Below the pieces are notes generated by a model that had not been told where the DNA came from, did not search any database, and saw only the letters and a list, made by a program, of their open reading frames with translations. 64,000 nt of DNA from Lunularia cruciata (Eukaryota; Streptophyta; Marchantiopsida; Lunulariales; Lunulariaceae): assembly GCA_948567375.1 (NCBI GenBank), contig OX419756.1, forward strand, positions 39,348,552 to 39,412,551, written 5' to 3'. This document shows, piece by piece, positions 21,203 through 32,413 of the stretch; position 1 is the stretch's first letter, and each line of letters begins with the position of its first letter. Position numbers and translations under genes: made by a program.

Positions 21203-21278
21203 AGATTTAGAGAAGATCTCTTCTACTTCCTTGACAATCTTCAACTTCAAGGAAGTAGACTAGATCTTCTCCAAATCT
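21203..21278. repeat. 32-bp inverted repeat (hairpin), 12-nt loop
   Basis: The left arm 21203-21234 and right arm 21247-21278 are reverse complements at 30 of 32 positions, enclosing a 12-nt loop. RNA from either strand would fold into a stem of about 76 nt. It is isolated in non-coding DNA with no flanking target duplication that I can see. Confidence 0.85.
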
Positions 21279-22487
21279 GATTACCTTGATCTTGGTCTTG
21301 TATTGCAATGCAAGATATTCATGAAAAAATCAATTTGGAGTAATATTCAAATTGATTTTGATGATAATGATTAATATTCTTCATAGGAGAAGGTTTTAGT
21401 AAATCTTGAATAAACCATACAAAGTGGATGTAAAGGTACCTAATGATGAGGATGTCATACTAATTTAAGTATCAAGCTCTCACTAGTTGGGTCAAAATTT
21501 TGAGAACTTTGACCATGCAAACTTAGCTCTTAGAAGATCATCAATTCTTAAGATTTAATAGAGTGTAAAGTTAGGTGTAAAATATTAAGTTCAATAATAT
21601 TTATGTAGGCGTTATGCAAAGTATGTGTACAAATATCTATATTAAGCATATGGCCAAACCACATCTAATCTTTGAAATAATAATTAGATTGAAATAATAA
21701 CATCTAAATAATATGGGTGTTGGAAATTGAGCTCCAATTAATTTTGATGGTGTCTTAAGTATACCTTGTGATCCACATCTCAATGTATTAACTAAAATCT
21801 CCACTCAAATTGTTAGAAATTCAACAACAATCAGTAATAGTTTTGATTCTCAAATGTTTCATGATAATATTACTAATAGTTTTTGTTGTGATTTTTCTCC
21901 TCTTCTCCTCAAAACTATTTGGAGACCAAATATATAATAATAAATAGGTAGATTTATGCTTAAATCAAATTGATGTTGATATTTCTTCTATCATCCACAT
22001 CATCAACTCACATATGCTTCATTTTTCTCCTTATGCACTATCAAGAACATTTGATTTATTACTCTCTCTATTGCTTTAGTGCTTGGATTTATCTTTCTTT
22101 CTTACTTCTTTTCAGCTTGAAAAAATGAACAAAAGAGTGGGTCCATTTTGTTAACCAAAAACTCTACTTTGCTCCTTCTTTAAGTGGCCGTTTACGTCAA
22201 CAACTTGGAGTAAACATAGTATATCTTCAAGTGCATATGCTACTGATTTAAAAGAATTAACTTTTGATCCTAAGTACGTAGGATATATTCTATATTTGTA
22301 CTCTAAGTAACACTACATATTCATCTAAGTAGATTAGCAAATCTTTTCTATCTTTGCAATGTTTCATAGATATAATGTGAGGACAATGTTAGACCAAGTC
22401 CTCTATAAAAGATAAGCACAATTAACCCTTGTCTTATCAAAGTCTTCTTATCAAAAGATATTATTTAGAGGTATTTGAGAACTAGTA

Positions 22488-22543
22488 AAGAGCTTTTAAT
22501 TATTGAGAACTGTAGAAGAGCTTTTAATTATTGAGAACTGTAG
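22488..22543. repeat. Perfect 28-bp tandem duplication
   Basis: Two identical 28-bp units start aagagcttttaattattg at 22488 and 22516. It is a recent replication-slippage type event with no coding context. Confidence 0.9.
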
Positions 22544-23300
22544 AAGAGTACTCTTGATATCCAAGGTATTGGTGTAAGAATAGAAGTGAATTTTAGTTGC
22601 ATTTGAATGAGCGTAAAGTGTATCTCCTTTTACTTTACTTTGATTATCTTGAGTTCAACAAGCATTAATACTTAAAGAGTGGTAAGATTAAAAAAATTTA
22701 GCAGAATAATTCAATAGAATTTTGGTTTGTAAAGTACCAGAAACTTTAAAAAAATTAAAAGATATATCTGAGAAGTTTGATAAATATGTTTGAGATATTT
22801 GAGATGTAAGGAGTTGAAGAACCTTTCAATGTTACTTGGCTAGGGAGGCAATAACTAACTTTGGTAAAAAATCAAGCTTTTACCTATCTCAATTATGAAT
22901 AGTAACATCTTGTTCTTTATATTGATGAGTCTTTAATGCTTCTAATTTTCACTTATGTTTAAAAATTTTATATGTGCTGTTTACATTTGACTTAGAACTT
23001 GAGTTAATGTTTTCAATTTGATAATGATACAAATAGCAGTTAAGATAGAAAATTTCTGATTTGATATACAACAACGGATTGAGCATCCCACTCAAGCATA
23101 ACAAAAGCATAAGTATCAAAATTATAATTATCTATTTACAAAATAATAAAATTTCAAAGAGAATTAAGACAAACTTGTGATCATCTTCATGAGAGTCCGG
23201 ATCGGATAGCAAATTTTACAGAAGTTAAAATTTTAATCGTCATCTTTTCACATACAAACTGAATTTCCCCCTTAAGAACTACATCATCATAAAGAAAATT

Positions 23301-25018
23301 ATATCTCACTCATAGTGCTTTCTTTTAATTTGTGTATTATTGCAATCAAAGAGTAGGAGTGGAGGAGAATGTTGACTTTGAAGATAACCTCAATATAGAA
23401 TCTGGAGTATGTAGCCAGGTAGATCTTTGGAGGAAGAAATAGGGAGGGAATTTATATTGATACCTGCAATGTTAATTTGCTCAATTGAAATTTACAGTAC
23501 TTCTCAATATACTTTGTAGAGGAGAGATACGTATTCGAGAATACCTTATACGCCATAGGGTACGCTCTCTTTGTCTGATACCTATATATGTACACATCTA
23601 TCGCACATTGGGTATGGTGAGCCAGTGGACAGTCTCCGAACTCTGACCCTTCTTCCTGACTTAGATTCTGGTACTAGAGAGAACGTTACTGGCGCGTCTC
23701 TCGAAGGAAAACGAACCGAGTACGCAACGTGATCGAAGAGATTTCGTTCTGATCGACAATCTATCTTTGCAGAACGAGCAAACCAACCAACCGAAGCAGT
23801 CTGTTTAATTTGTGAGAGGCGAGATGATGAGGTGAGATTGTCAAGATTGATTGTGTTCTTATTTGAGCTGAATAACTGATGATATGGAGGAAGTGTAGAG
23901 CTGAAGAGAGATGTGATTGTTTAGATTTGTCCCGTATTCAACCGAAGATTGTCTGAGTACCATGGCGAAATGGGATTCCGGATCGGTGATATTCTCATGC
24001 AGATGCAGATCGGTGGTTTAGGAAATTGTTGAAACACGTTGTGGTATTTTGTGCTCGTGTGTTCATTTATCTGGCTGGCCACGGCGTACTCAGTTCTTAA
24101 TTCGCAGCTGATTCCGGCTCGAACCTGCATGCACCTTGATCCCTTGAGTACTTGGAATTTCTCAGGAAGTATAATTCTTGTTTGAAACGGATGATTCAAA
24201 ATTGCTTACTTTGGGCTTCGTCTTGTTGTGCCGCTGGTAATTAGTTCTCTAACTGTTTCGTTTAGAAACTGAGACCGTAAGCACGCCAGCCGACTTACTT
24301 TTCACAGGAATGGAAAATTTTGTTGTGCGTACATGCATAACGCATTCTCGTCGAATTGAAGCTGGTTGCATTCGACTGAGAATTTAGTGCTGATGCCGAA
24401 TGACTGGATTAGATGTCTGCTATCATTAAGACTAATTTCTGAGCAGTGTGTTTCATGTGTACTGCATGATCCCCGTAATCTCGTAGATATATATCGTGCG
24501 TTTCTCCGTGGACATCACGAGTATTGTCGCTCCCAACGCATGAGTTGGAGGGAACACCACCGCCCATGAATTTGATCTTACACCCGTTGGCCAGACGTGA
24601 ACTTACAAGTTGCTTGTCATACTGTCACAGGAAGAGCGTGCAGAAACTTGCGTCCGAGTTTTTAAGGAGTGCCCGTCAAGGCAGAAGTCAGGATGTCAAG
24701 AGATTCTCCACTTTACCTCCCGGAGAGCAAAGGTCATTTTGCACGTAAATCCTCCTCATCAGTTCATTTGCAACGAGGGCAAAGAGGGCATTCTACTGAC
24801 CAGAAATACACGTTCTTAGTTTGTTTGTGGTAAATTGAGATACTTTCTTACCAGATTGGACTGTTTGTAGGAAGTAAGTGAAAGAACCACATGACGAGTC
24901 GGTAAAGTTTGCGTTGTTTAGGAGTCTTAATTTCATGAGATACTTTCCTGTTGAACTAGGAAACATTTGGCTTCTTATTTCAGTTTCTGAACAACTCCAT
25001 TCTCGTGGAGCACTGAAC
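23301..25018 (+). promoter_or_regulatory. Upstream region of the SDR gene
   Basis: Base composition changes here from AT-rich to mixed, as expected at the edge of a gene. A possible TATA box, tatatatg, lies near 23583. Downstream, atgatgag|gtgaga near 23825-23836 is a plausible donor site. A strong acceptor, ttcttatttcag, ends at 24983, 35 bp before the SDR ATG, so at least one upstream (perhaps untranslated) exon is likely. I could not connect these by frame, and the frame is open from the acceptor to the ATG. Confidence 0.35.
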
Positions 25019-26184
25019 ATGAGAACATTGTCAAATAGGCTGGCAGGACAGGTAGCCATGATAACTGGAGGAGCTAGTGGGTTGGGAGCAGCGACAGCTC
25101 GCCTGTTTACTCAGAACGGAGCGCGTGTGGTTATAGCTGACATTCAACCTCCAAGTGAGCAGCTCCTGAAAGAGCTTGGATCTCAGGGAGAATTTGTGGA
25201 ATGTGATGTGCGGAAAGAAGGAGATATCGAGAATGCTGTCAATAAAGCTTTTTCCTTGGAGAATCGGCTTGACATCCTCCATAGCAATGCTGGTATCATT
25301 GGGTGTGTGGGACCACTAGACGAGCTTAGTATAGAGGAGTACGACGCAACAATTGCTGTTGACCTTCGCGCTTCCGTTATTGCACTAAAACACGCTGTTC
25401 GCGTGATGAAGCCCCGAAAGAAGGGAAGTGTAATTTTTACTGGGAGTGTGGCAGGGGTACAAGGTGGGATGGGACCTCATGGATACTCGGTCGCGAAAGC
25501 TGGACTCATAGGGTTGATGAGATCTGCGGCCGCGGAGCTGGGTTGTCACGGCATCCGAATCAATATGGTTTCGCCTGAATTAGTTGCTACTCCACTAGCC
25601 GCTTACGCACTGGCTGCACTGGGAGAAGGAGGCACCCATAGTGTGACTGTAGGTGACATCGATAACATCGTCTTCGCGGGGGCTAAGATACGTGGAAGAC
25701 TGCTGAGGGATGTTGATGTTGCTAATGCTGCTCTTTTCTTGGCTTCGGATATGGGGGGATATGTAAGCGGGCACAATCTTATAATTGATGGAGGCATGAC
25801 TGCAGTGCAAGTACTAAACTCCGCCGGGAATACCTGGTATACTAAGTAAGTGCTTGAACGTCTCGTCTTTAATTTACTGGGTTTGCTGCTCTAGTCCATG
25901 AGAACGATATTTGACGCAAACCCTTCGCGTTGATTGTCCCAAACCACAAATTGGCTAATGTTATCAAAGACAATTGGTTAGGTCCGCTAGACTGTGTCGA
26001 CAGAAGATTCTCAGTTTCGCGTATTTGGGATGTGATGAGAATCACAGAAGAATCAAGTTTTCCTTCGTTGTCAGACCACCGATAGTTATGGTCCCATTGA
26101 CTCTTGAACTCTTATGATTGCATTCTTGATTTCTGTTGCAGGTATATGCCTATGGTAGCGGAGAATGGACGAAGAGGACTATAA
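25019..26184 (+). CDS. Classical short-chain dehydrogenase/reductase (SDR)
   Basis: This would be an NAD-dependent oxidoreductase acting on an alcohol or ketone of unknown identity. The closest plant groups by eye are those around xanthoxin and secoisolariciresinol dehydrogenases. From ATG 25019 the exon runs to 25845, an intron follows (gtaagt to gttgcag, 25846-26141), and the last exon is 26142-26184, giving 289 residues, a normal SDR length. Residues 16-23 are TGGASGLG, and Asp41 after strand 2 suggests NAD over NADP. NAG is at 90-92, Ser143, YSVAK at 156-160 and SPELVATP at 185-192. The Asn of the N-S-Y-K tetrad is replaced by Asp (AVDLRAS, near 115). If the intron is retained, a TAA directly after Lys ends the protein at 276 residues. 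Confidence 0.88.
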
Positions 26185-29100
26185 TACTGTCTCCTTCTGG
26201 ATGGGGATGGGGATGGGAAAGACGCGCGTAGGATAGCATAGAGGATGGGAAAACAAGGCAAGTCGACAAGGCAAACCAAAAGGGCAAAATGGTGCTAAGT
26301 TTCGAGAGCACTGCAGTCAATAATACCTCCTGTCGCATCGAGGATAACGAAACTATCTATATTTCGGAACTGTGGGAACTATGCTTTTGGATGCCTGATT
26401 ACTTATTGCCTGCATTCTCGGCTCAAGGCAAGCACCAACACCTTTCCGAGTGCTTGGAGAATCCGCAAACCCTAGGCATTTATAGCATCATTGATGCTGA
26501 CGTACGCTTCAGACAATGCCTCGTCTGAAATTGATTATGCTCCTTCGGTGATTCTCCGCGGGATCTCTAAACGTAGGGGGAAATTCCAAAAGTAGAACGT
26601 CCTCACAACACATAAAAGCATGTACCAAATATATTCTAGTCAAAAGTGCTCCTGTGATTAGGCCTCCAAGCTGTTCCGGAACCTTGGCAGCAATCCCTTC
26701 CAATTGGACAGGTTGATAAAAGATTTAGACACAGTCTCTCTACCGATTCTTAATGGTACATTTGAGTAATCTTATGTAGGGTCCTGAGATTAGCTTTAGG
26801 TTGGATGATTAGTTTTTAGTTTCTAGACATGTGACGCTCGGCTTTCTGCTTCTAAACGAATCGTAGACCATGATGTGGTACGCAACGATCAGATCGAATC
26901 ACTCTTATAGGTCGGACCTTCTAGCACAAAGACGGGGAAACGGAGAAGAGAAAATTTCTGTAGAGTGCAGCTTAAGTGAAATTTCATGTTCCAGAGAGAG
27001 AGAATATACGTTCTCTTTCTCTTGGATATCCTGCCTTAGGAGAAAGTCCAATAAACCTGGATACAACTTGCGAATGGCGGGCTTTGTTATCTTGGTTATA
27101 TTTCAAGCAAATCGTTGAAAACAGTCCTTGTAAATCCTGCATGGGAAACGTAGGTCGAGGAGAAAAACTAGAACTAATTATAAGCCCTTGTTACTCTCTT
27201 GTTTCAGGCCTTGACGGGTCAGTTTTTGCTCTAAGTAGCCAGCAACTACTCCTCACTCTGAGATAACGACTCTTGCCAGCGTCTACACAACTTCCCGGAT
27301 CTGACCGCACTCCTACACATGATTTGTCGTATACAGAGTTTGACTTTCTTGGTACATTACTGACAAGTAAGCAGGTATCACAAGTCTGGCAATGCCCAGT
27401 AGTCGGTCCTCTTTGCATGGATGAGTGTCGGGCTCGAACATGTATCTCCATTTTGGTCCATTATTCGTTCTTAAGATTCAGTGATTGTGTATTCTGATCA
27501 GATTGTCCTGTAGAGTTGTCCTCTTCTATCAACACTGTTAGCAACAATGCTTGTACACAAACCACCGTACTGTTTGTCCCTCGGAGCGCCACCTGTCTAA
27601 TCGGATGGATCTGTCAACTGGAACAAAGTGAAGGATCTAACGAAACGGCACGTTCAACATCAGCTCGAAACCCTCAACAATTACATTACAGTACTGGTAT
27701 TCCAATCTTCAAGAAATATTGTCAAAGATACAGATAGGATGACCAGTTCACAGTGAACATGTTTTGTGAGACTTTCGCTGTTCAGTGACTCCCGTATGAG
27801 TAATTATGAGGTGATCACGAGAGAGACATAAACAAGAGGGAGCGAGGATAACATGAAGTAAATCTAGTTCAATCAGGAGAATCTGGAGCTCCATGTTCCT
27901 CTCGAGGACGAAGGTGTCGTGGTCGATGAGCATCCAAGGCAAAATATCGAAGACAATGCCTATGCTGCATAAGCACTGTCATATAAGGATATAAGCATTG
28001 CTACACGATACATGCAGTGGCTATGTGCGATAGACTTTCTAAATTTGGCACTTACGGATTCCGTCGTGATCCCTACATCAATTTTCGCGTCGGCCGGGTT
28101 TACAGGGCGTGTCAATGCAGAGATATAGTCTGTGATCCACGTGTCAACGTTCGGGAAACCGTATTAAAGCGGAAGCGGCGGACGTGGTACATAGAAATTT
28201 ACGGAACTCGGTCCGTGTCCGTAAAATGTCCTCATTCTTCTGTTAAGTACTCTTCCCCATTTCTGTGAATTTTAGTAATCGTCTTTGCGGCCTCGTTCAG
28301 TGTTAGTGGGTGTGGGGTCTACCTGTTGTCCAGTAACCCCTAGCAATGCATTAATTATGCAATTGAAACCCCCTAGTCACTTACGTCGATGAATTTTCTA
28401 CCTATCAAGTATGACTCTGTGCTCTAATCTTCTCGTTTGGCGCAAGCACGTGAAACAAAGGAGACGTGTGACGCAACAGAGGGAACGTTCTTCCTAACTA
28501 CGCAACTGGTTGAGTTGGCTCTTCTGAGGAACTACTGTATTCCACTTGAGCAACATGACTCCGTCAATGCACGCCTGAAAGAATCGGTTACCATAATCAC
28601 TCCAGATTCCTATTCCCGATACTATTTGGGCTTAGCCCCATTTTACCCTTATGGGCTTTTCTCTTGCACGGCTTGATGGGGTCTTCCTTCTTGTTTTCAC
28701 AATCGGTAGCTTTCCTCCTTTCTCTTTTCAGAACATAGCTTTGACTCTGTCGAATATGAAGAGCAGATGTGCATGTGATGGGTTTCTGGTCCAACAAATT
28801 TCACCTTCCTCATTACTTAACCGGTCGCAGACCAGATCATCCACGAAAGACAACTCACTCTAGTAACAGGTGATTTGTTCAACGGCCATGAGGATAAGTA
28901 CAGTATAGCAATCGTGGTATGAAAAGAGTGAAGAAAGATCACGTAAACACGCACTTAACGCCAGGCCAGAACAGCATAGTTGACATTGGTTGATGTTTCA
29001 CTAATGTCTCAAGTTCTGATTAGTGTGGATTAATCGAGAGAGAATCACAAGTATATTTAAGTAGTTCGATTGATGGATACTTGGCTCGGAGGGATTGTTT

Positions 29101-30770
29101 GAATGTTTTGCATGCGACAAATGTCAAGGCAGATTTATACCTGGTCCGAGATGATGAGATGACAATAGCGGATGTTGTAACATAGATAGACTTATATTTT
29201 GTCCAAGATGATTAAGTGAATAGCAGATGTTGTGATTTCAGACCTTTCACATGATTCAATTTTGGAAGGAGTGATTATTAATCCCATGAATGAGTGGTGA
29301 GCACAATGGCAACAAGCAAACTCTCTAAGTATAGAGGTTTGCAACAAGGTCACTTCGTTATTCTTCTAATCTTGGAGTTAAATGGAGCGATGGATACAAC
29401 ATTTGACCCATTTGATAGGGAATGTGCGAGAGAATATTATATTAGCCGTCAGGGTACCATTCTCACTCTTATAATTTGTAACACATTTCAGACAGCATAT
29501 GTCCATTGCTCCATACAGAGCAATAGTTGGTGCAATCTATAAGAGAGAAATCACACTAGGTGATGCTTCTTTCGATACCCCGAGTAGTTTGTAAACTTGA
29601 CGACTTGCATAGGAGAGAAATCACACTAGGTGATTCTTCTTTGAATGTTCCCTTAGTTTGTAAACCTTACTAACTAGCATAGCTCGGATATCTTAAATGT
29701 TAGTTTGTAAACCTTACTAACTAGCATAGCTTGGATATCTTAAGTGTTGGAGGGTAGATTTCTCGTACCAATACTATTGGGATTTAGCCTCGGTTTACCC
29801 CTTTTGTCTCATCCTTGTTAGGCTTGAAAAGGCTTTCATGTTTTCTAGGCAGTCTTCTTTCTTTCGATATCATGATCTACATGATTACAGTGATTACAAG
29901 GCAAGCGAGATACACTTCTTAATTCACAAACTCTGGCAGCTTCGAAAGACTTTAACATATCTGCGTTACTAGGATGAGTTGGACTATCAATCAGTTCATG
30001 AGTCTTGTTATGAAGTCATTCCGTTCGATATCGAGTGAACTCACTAGCTTAACTAGGCAAAGGAATTAGCGAAAATTCCTCATTAAAGACCATGGAATGA
30101 CCAAAATCGGACAATGGGAAAATGCACATATTCCTAGTGTTCTTTCAACATGACACATGAGCTCTAAATAAAATCTATCTCTGGAATAGACACAAAGTTC
30201 TGCCATCAGCTTTTCAACTTAAGAATTTGGTGTACAGAATATGTGTATTCTTTTTGGCTACATTACAGTTATCCTTGGAATAGACACGACATCTGCTATC
30301 AGCTTTTCAGCATATCAGCTTGTGTGTAAAGAATTGTGACATTGTGCATTTCTTCTAGAATCTTCGTAGGATTGATTTTCAGTGTCATAGTACTTACAGT
30401 AGTTGGGTTCCCAAGGCTATGTAACTGTCACACTACAAGTTGCACGCGATATAAGAAACTGGATTCCCTCTCGAAAGCATCTCATTCATATTGTTTCACC
30501 CCAGCTTGCAGTATTATTATTAGTCCCTTTACATCCATGGTTTCACAGATCTAGACAGGACTTTGTAATGAATAGGAAGAAGGTAACAACATCCTCAAGT
30601 TGCCACTTCAGCATACTATTTTTAGTTACGTAGAATTTCGTTCCGTGTGGACTGTCACAATACAATCTCCTTGCGGTACTATAGCTAAAGAATTTCCCTG
30701 GAGGAAAAGTGCTTGAAAATTTGGATAGAAAACTTTTGTGTTAAATTGGATGAGTATCTAACCTACCAGT
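26185..30770. other. Unique DNA without a confirmed gene
   Basis: Composition is mixed and unlike the retroelements, with only short frames. A short possible terminal exon follows the acceptor ctcttgtttcag near 27207 (reading GLDGSVFALSS, then a stop), without a partner. A frame at 28017-28268 is Arg-rich and not recognised. Tandem repeats occupy 29543-29747. I see no RNA gene. Confidence 0.4.
29543..29747. repeat. Compound tandem repeats (70-bp and 47-bp periods)
   Basis: The phrase gagagaaatcacactaggtg recurs at 29543 and 29613 (period 70). Directly after it, a 47-bp unit is repeated at 29654-29700 and 29701-29747 with about two differences. A weaker copy of the 47-bp unit (agtttgtaaacttgacga) sits within the first 70-bp unit. 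No coding frame spans it. Confidence 0.85.
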
Positions 30771-30774
30771 ATCC

Positions 30775-32413
30775 CTATCCAGCTGAACGGTCTATCTTTC
30801 CAATTTGGAACATGAAGTAACCGAATGTGTAAGCAAGGGACCCCAAGAAAAAGAGAGGGCATTGTAAGTCGGAATGGTTGCCTATGCGAACTAAACAGCA
30901 TGTTTGATATGTGAAACATTTTAATGAAAAGCTCACAGATTGTACCCGAGGTTGAATAGCGGGAAGAAGAAGTAATCAGAGAAGTTTGTAAAGAAGAAAC
31001 GAAGAGAGTAAGTAGCTCGTCCTGCAGGCTCATATCAGTTCAAGCTCCTCTGCCTTCAAAGAGTTAAAGCAATCAATTTGATGAAGAGTTAGACAGTGTT
31101 AAGAACTGCTAATTTATAGCTCTTATTGCTCAGGCGTTCCGACCCGTGTAGAGGTAATCTGAATCGATTAGGGATTCTTAATTTAATCTAAGTTGGTCGC
31201 TCGTGTGTGGCCATGCTCAGGGGAAGAAACAAAGAAGAATGATACAGAAGAGATCCCATGAGATGTGACATTTGTGTGCAAGAATCTCTCAGTGGTGTGG
31301 ATATGATGCGTTGTGAACTTCGACTCATGTAAGATAAACCTAAAGGACGAGGAAGCTCCAAGATTTGACTCGTTTTACTTGAAAGATGTCATGAGCCTCG
31401 GGTTGCATTTCTCAATTGTGGCATCCTCTCCATCCACTGTGGTATGGGAGTTGCTAAGGTCGTCCAAATCTTCTTGAGGCCAGTCTGGCTTCCGATTCCT
31501 CATCGATGAAACATGTGCCGTGTATCTGGAGACGCGATTGTGCTTGTAACTGCTGCAAGCGGGGAATAATTTGGATAAGCTGAAGAAAAAGAAAAAGAAG
31601 AGAAGGAGGAGTAAACATGCCAAAGGCTGGGCCTCCTCCTCGCAAGAAAGATAGGACGAAGGAAGAGCCGTTGGGACCGGCGTTCACCGCGGCTACGGGC
31701 AATGCAATTATCCAAGAATTTGACACGTACGGATTATAAACCGGATCTACCGAGTCGACTTGAATTTCGAAACATCGGTAGAATTTTTCACAGGGGTTTA
31801 TCTCTCGAAGCAAATCTTGCCCAATCAAGAATTATAGAACAGGAGATCAGTGTCAGGGTTCTGTAAAAATCCCTAGTCGTATGGCATGCACGTCAACTGA
31901 TCACATCGTTGAGAAGTAGGGGAAACATCTGTTGTCCTAACTTGGTGTTGAACCCATTGTTAGGTCTTCACAAGATGTTCCACTTCTCAGGCATTTGTGT
32001 GGAACTCAAATATCGGGTGCCGTGAAATGAACTTACAAGTTTTTAGTATCCAGGAAATTCTGGAACTTGTTCCAAGAAAAACATATATTATTCGATTCTG
32101 ATACAGAGGATTGTCAGAACAGGTATGAGGACTATCTCGACAGTCAAATCACTTTGACGGACATGTTCTACATCGAGGATTTGGAGCTTGCCAGACAGCT
32201 CGTAGAACTCGGGTAGAAGTACCTCCCCCCTGGAAGACACACTTGACTAAATCATTCGAGACCAGTTCTTTGGGGGTGAAATTGTCGTTCCTGCTAAGAA
32301 TCCCAAACTCAGGAATAGCACTCTGTTTCGCGATCATTCTTTGGCTAGTCCAGTGTTTCATCCTCAACATCAAGATCACTCCCACAGAATAGAAGAAGTA
32401 AATCCTGGCTGCT
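30775..32413 (-). other. Candidate minus-strand exons (unconfirmed)
   Basis: Three stretches look like exons by splice signals and composition. One is 32413 down to about 32230, after an acceptor ctgttcacag, reading ARIYFFYSVGVILMLRMKHW, a possible membrane segment and basic loop. One is 31577 down to 31376, after a long pyrimidine tract ending ttcttcag, closing with a hydrophilic tail (RNRKPDWPQEDLDDL). One is 30881 down to 30775, reading FFLGSLAYTFGYFMFQIGK, then a stop. The last two each end in a stop, so they cannot all belong to one transcript. I do not recognise the protein. Pieces of a multi-pass membrane protein gene or pseudogene are possible. Confidence 0.25.

Larger units (their letters stand above)
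20609..23300. other. AT-rich DNA without a recognisable gene
   Basis: The first 20-30 bp still look like element O; after that I find no similarity to any element in the window. Stops are frequent in all frames. It holds one strong inverted repeat (21203-21278) and one perfect 28-bp tandem duplication (22488-22543). It may be old transposon debris. Confidence 0.5.

Noticed and set aside
24524-24748. Transit-peptide exon of the SDR
   Set aside because: The Arg/Ser-rich frame is tempting, but the donor phase does not join to the SDR frame without a stop.
28017-28268. Arg-rich 83-codon frame as a gene
   Set aside because: No ATG context, splice partner or family match supports it.
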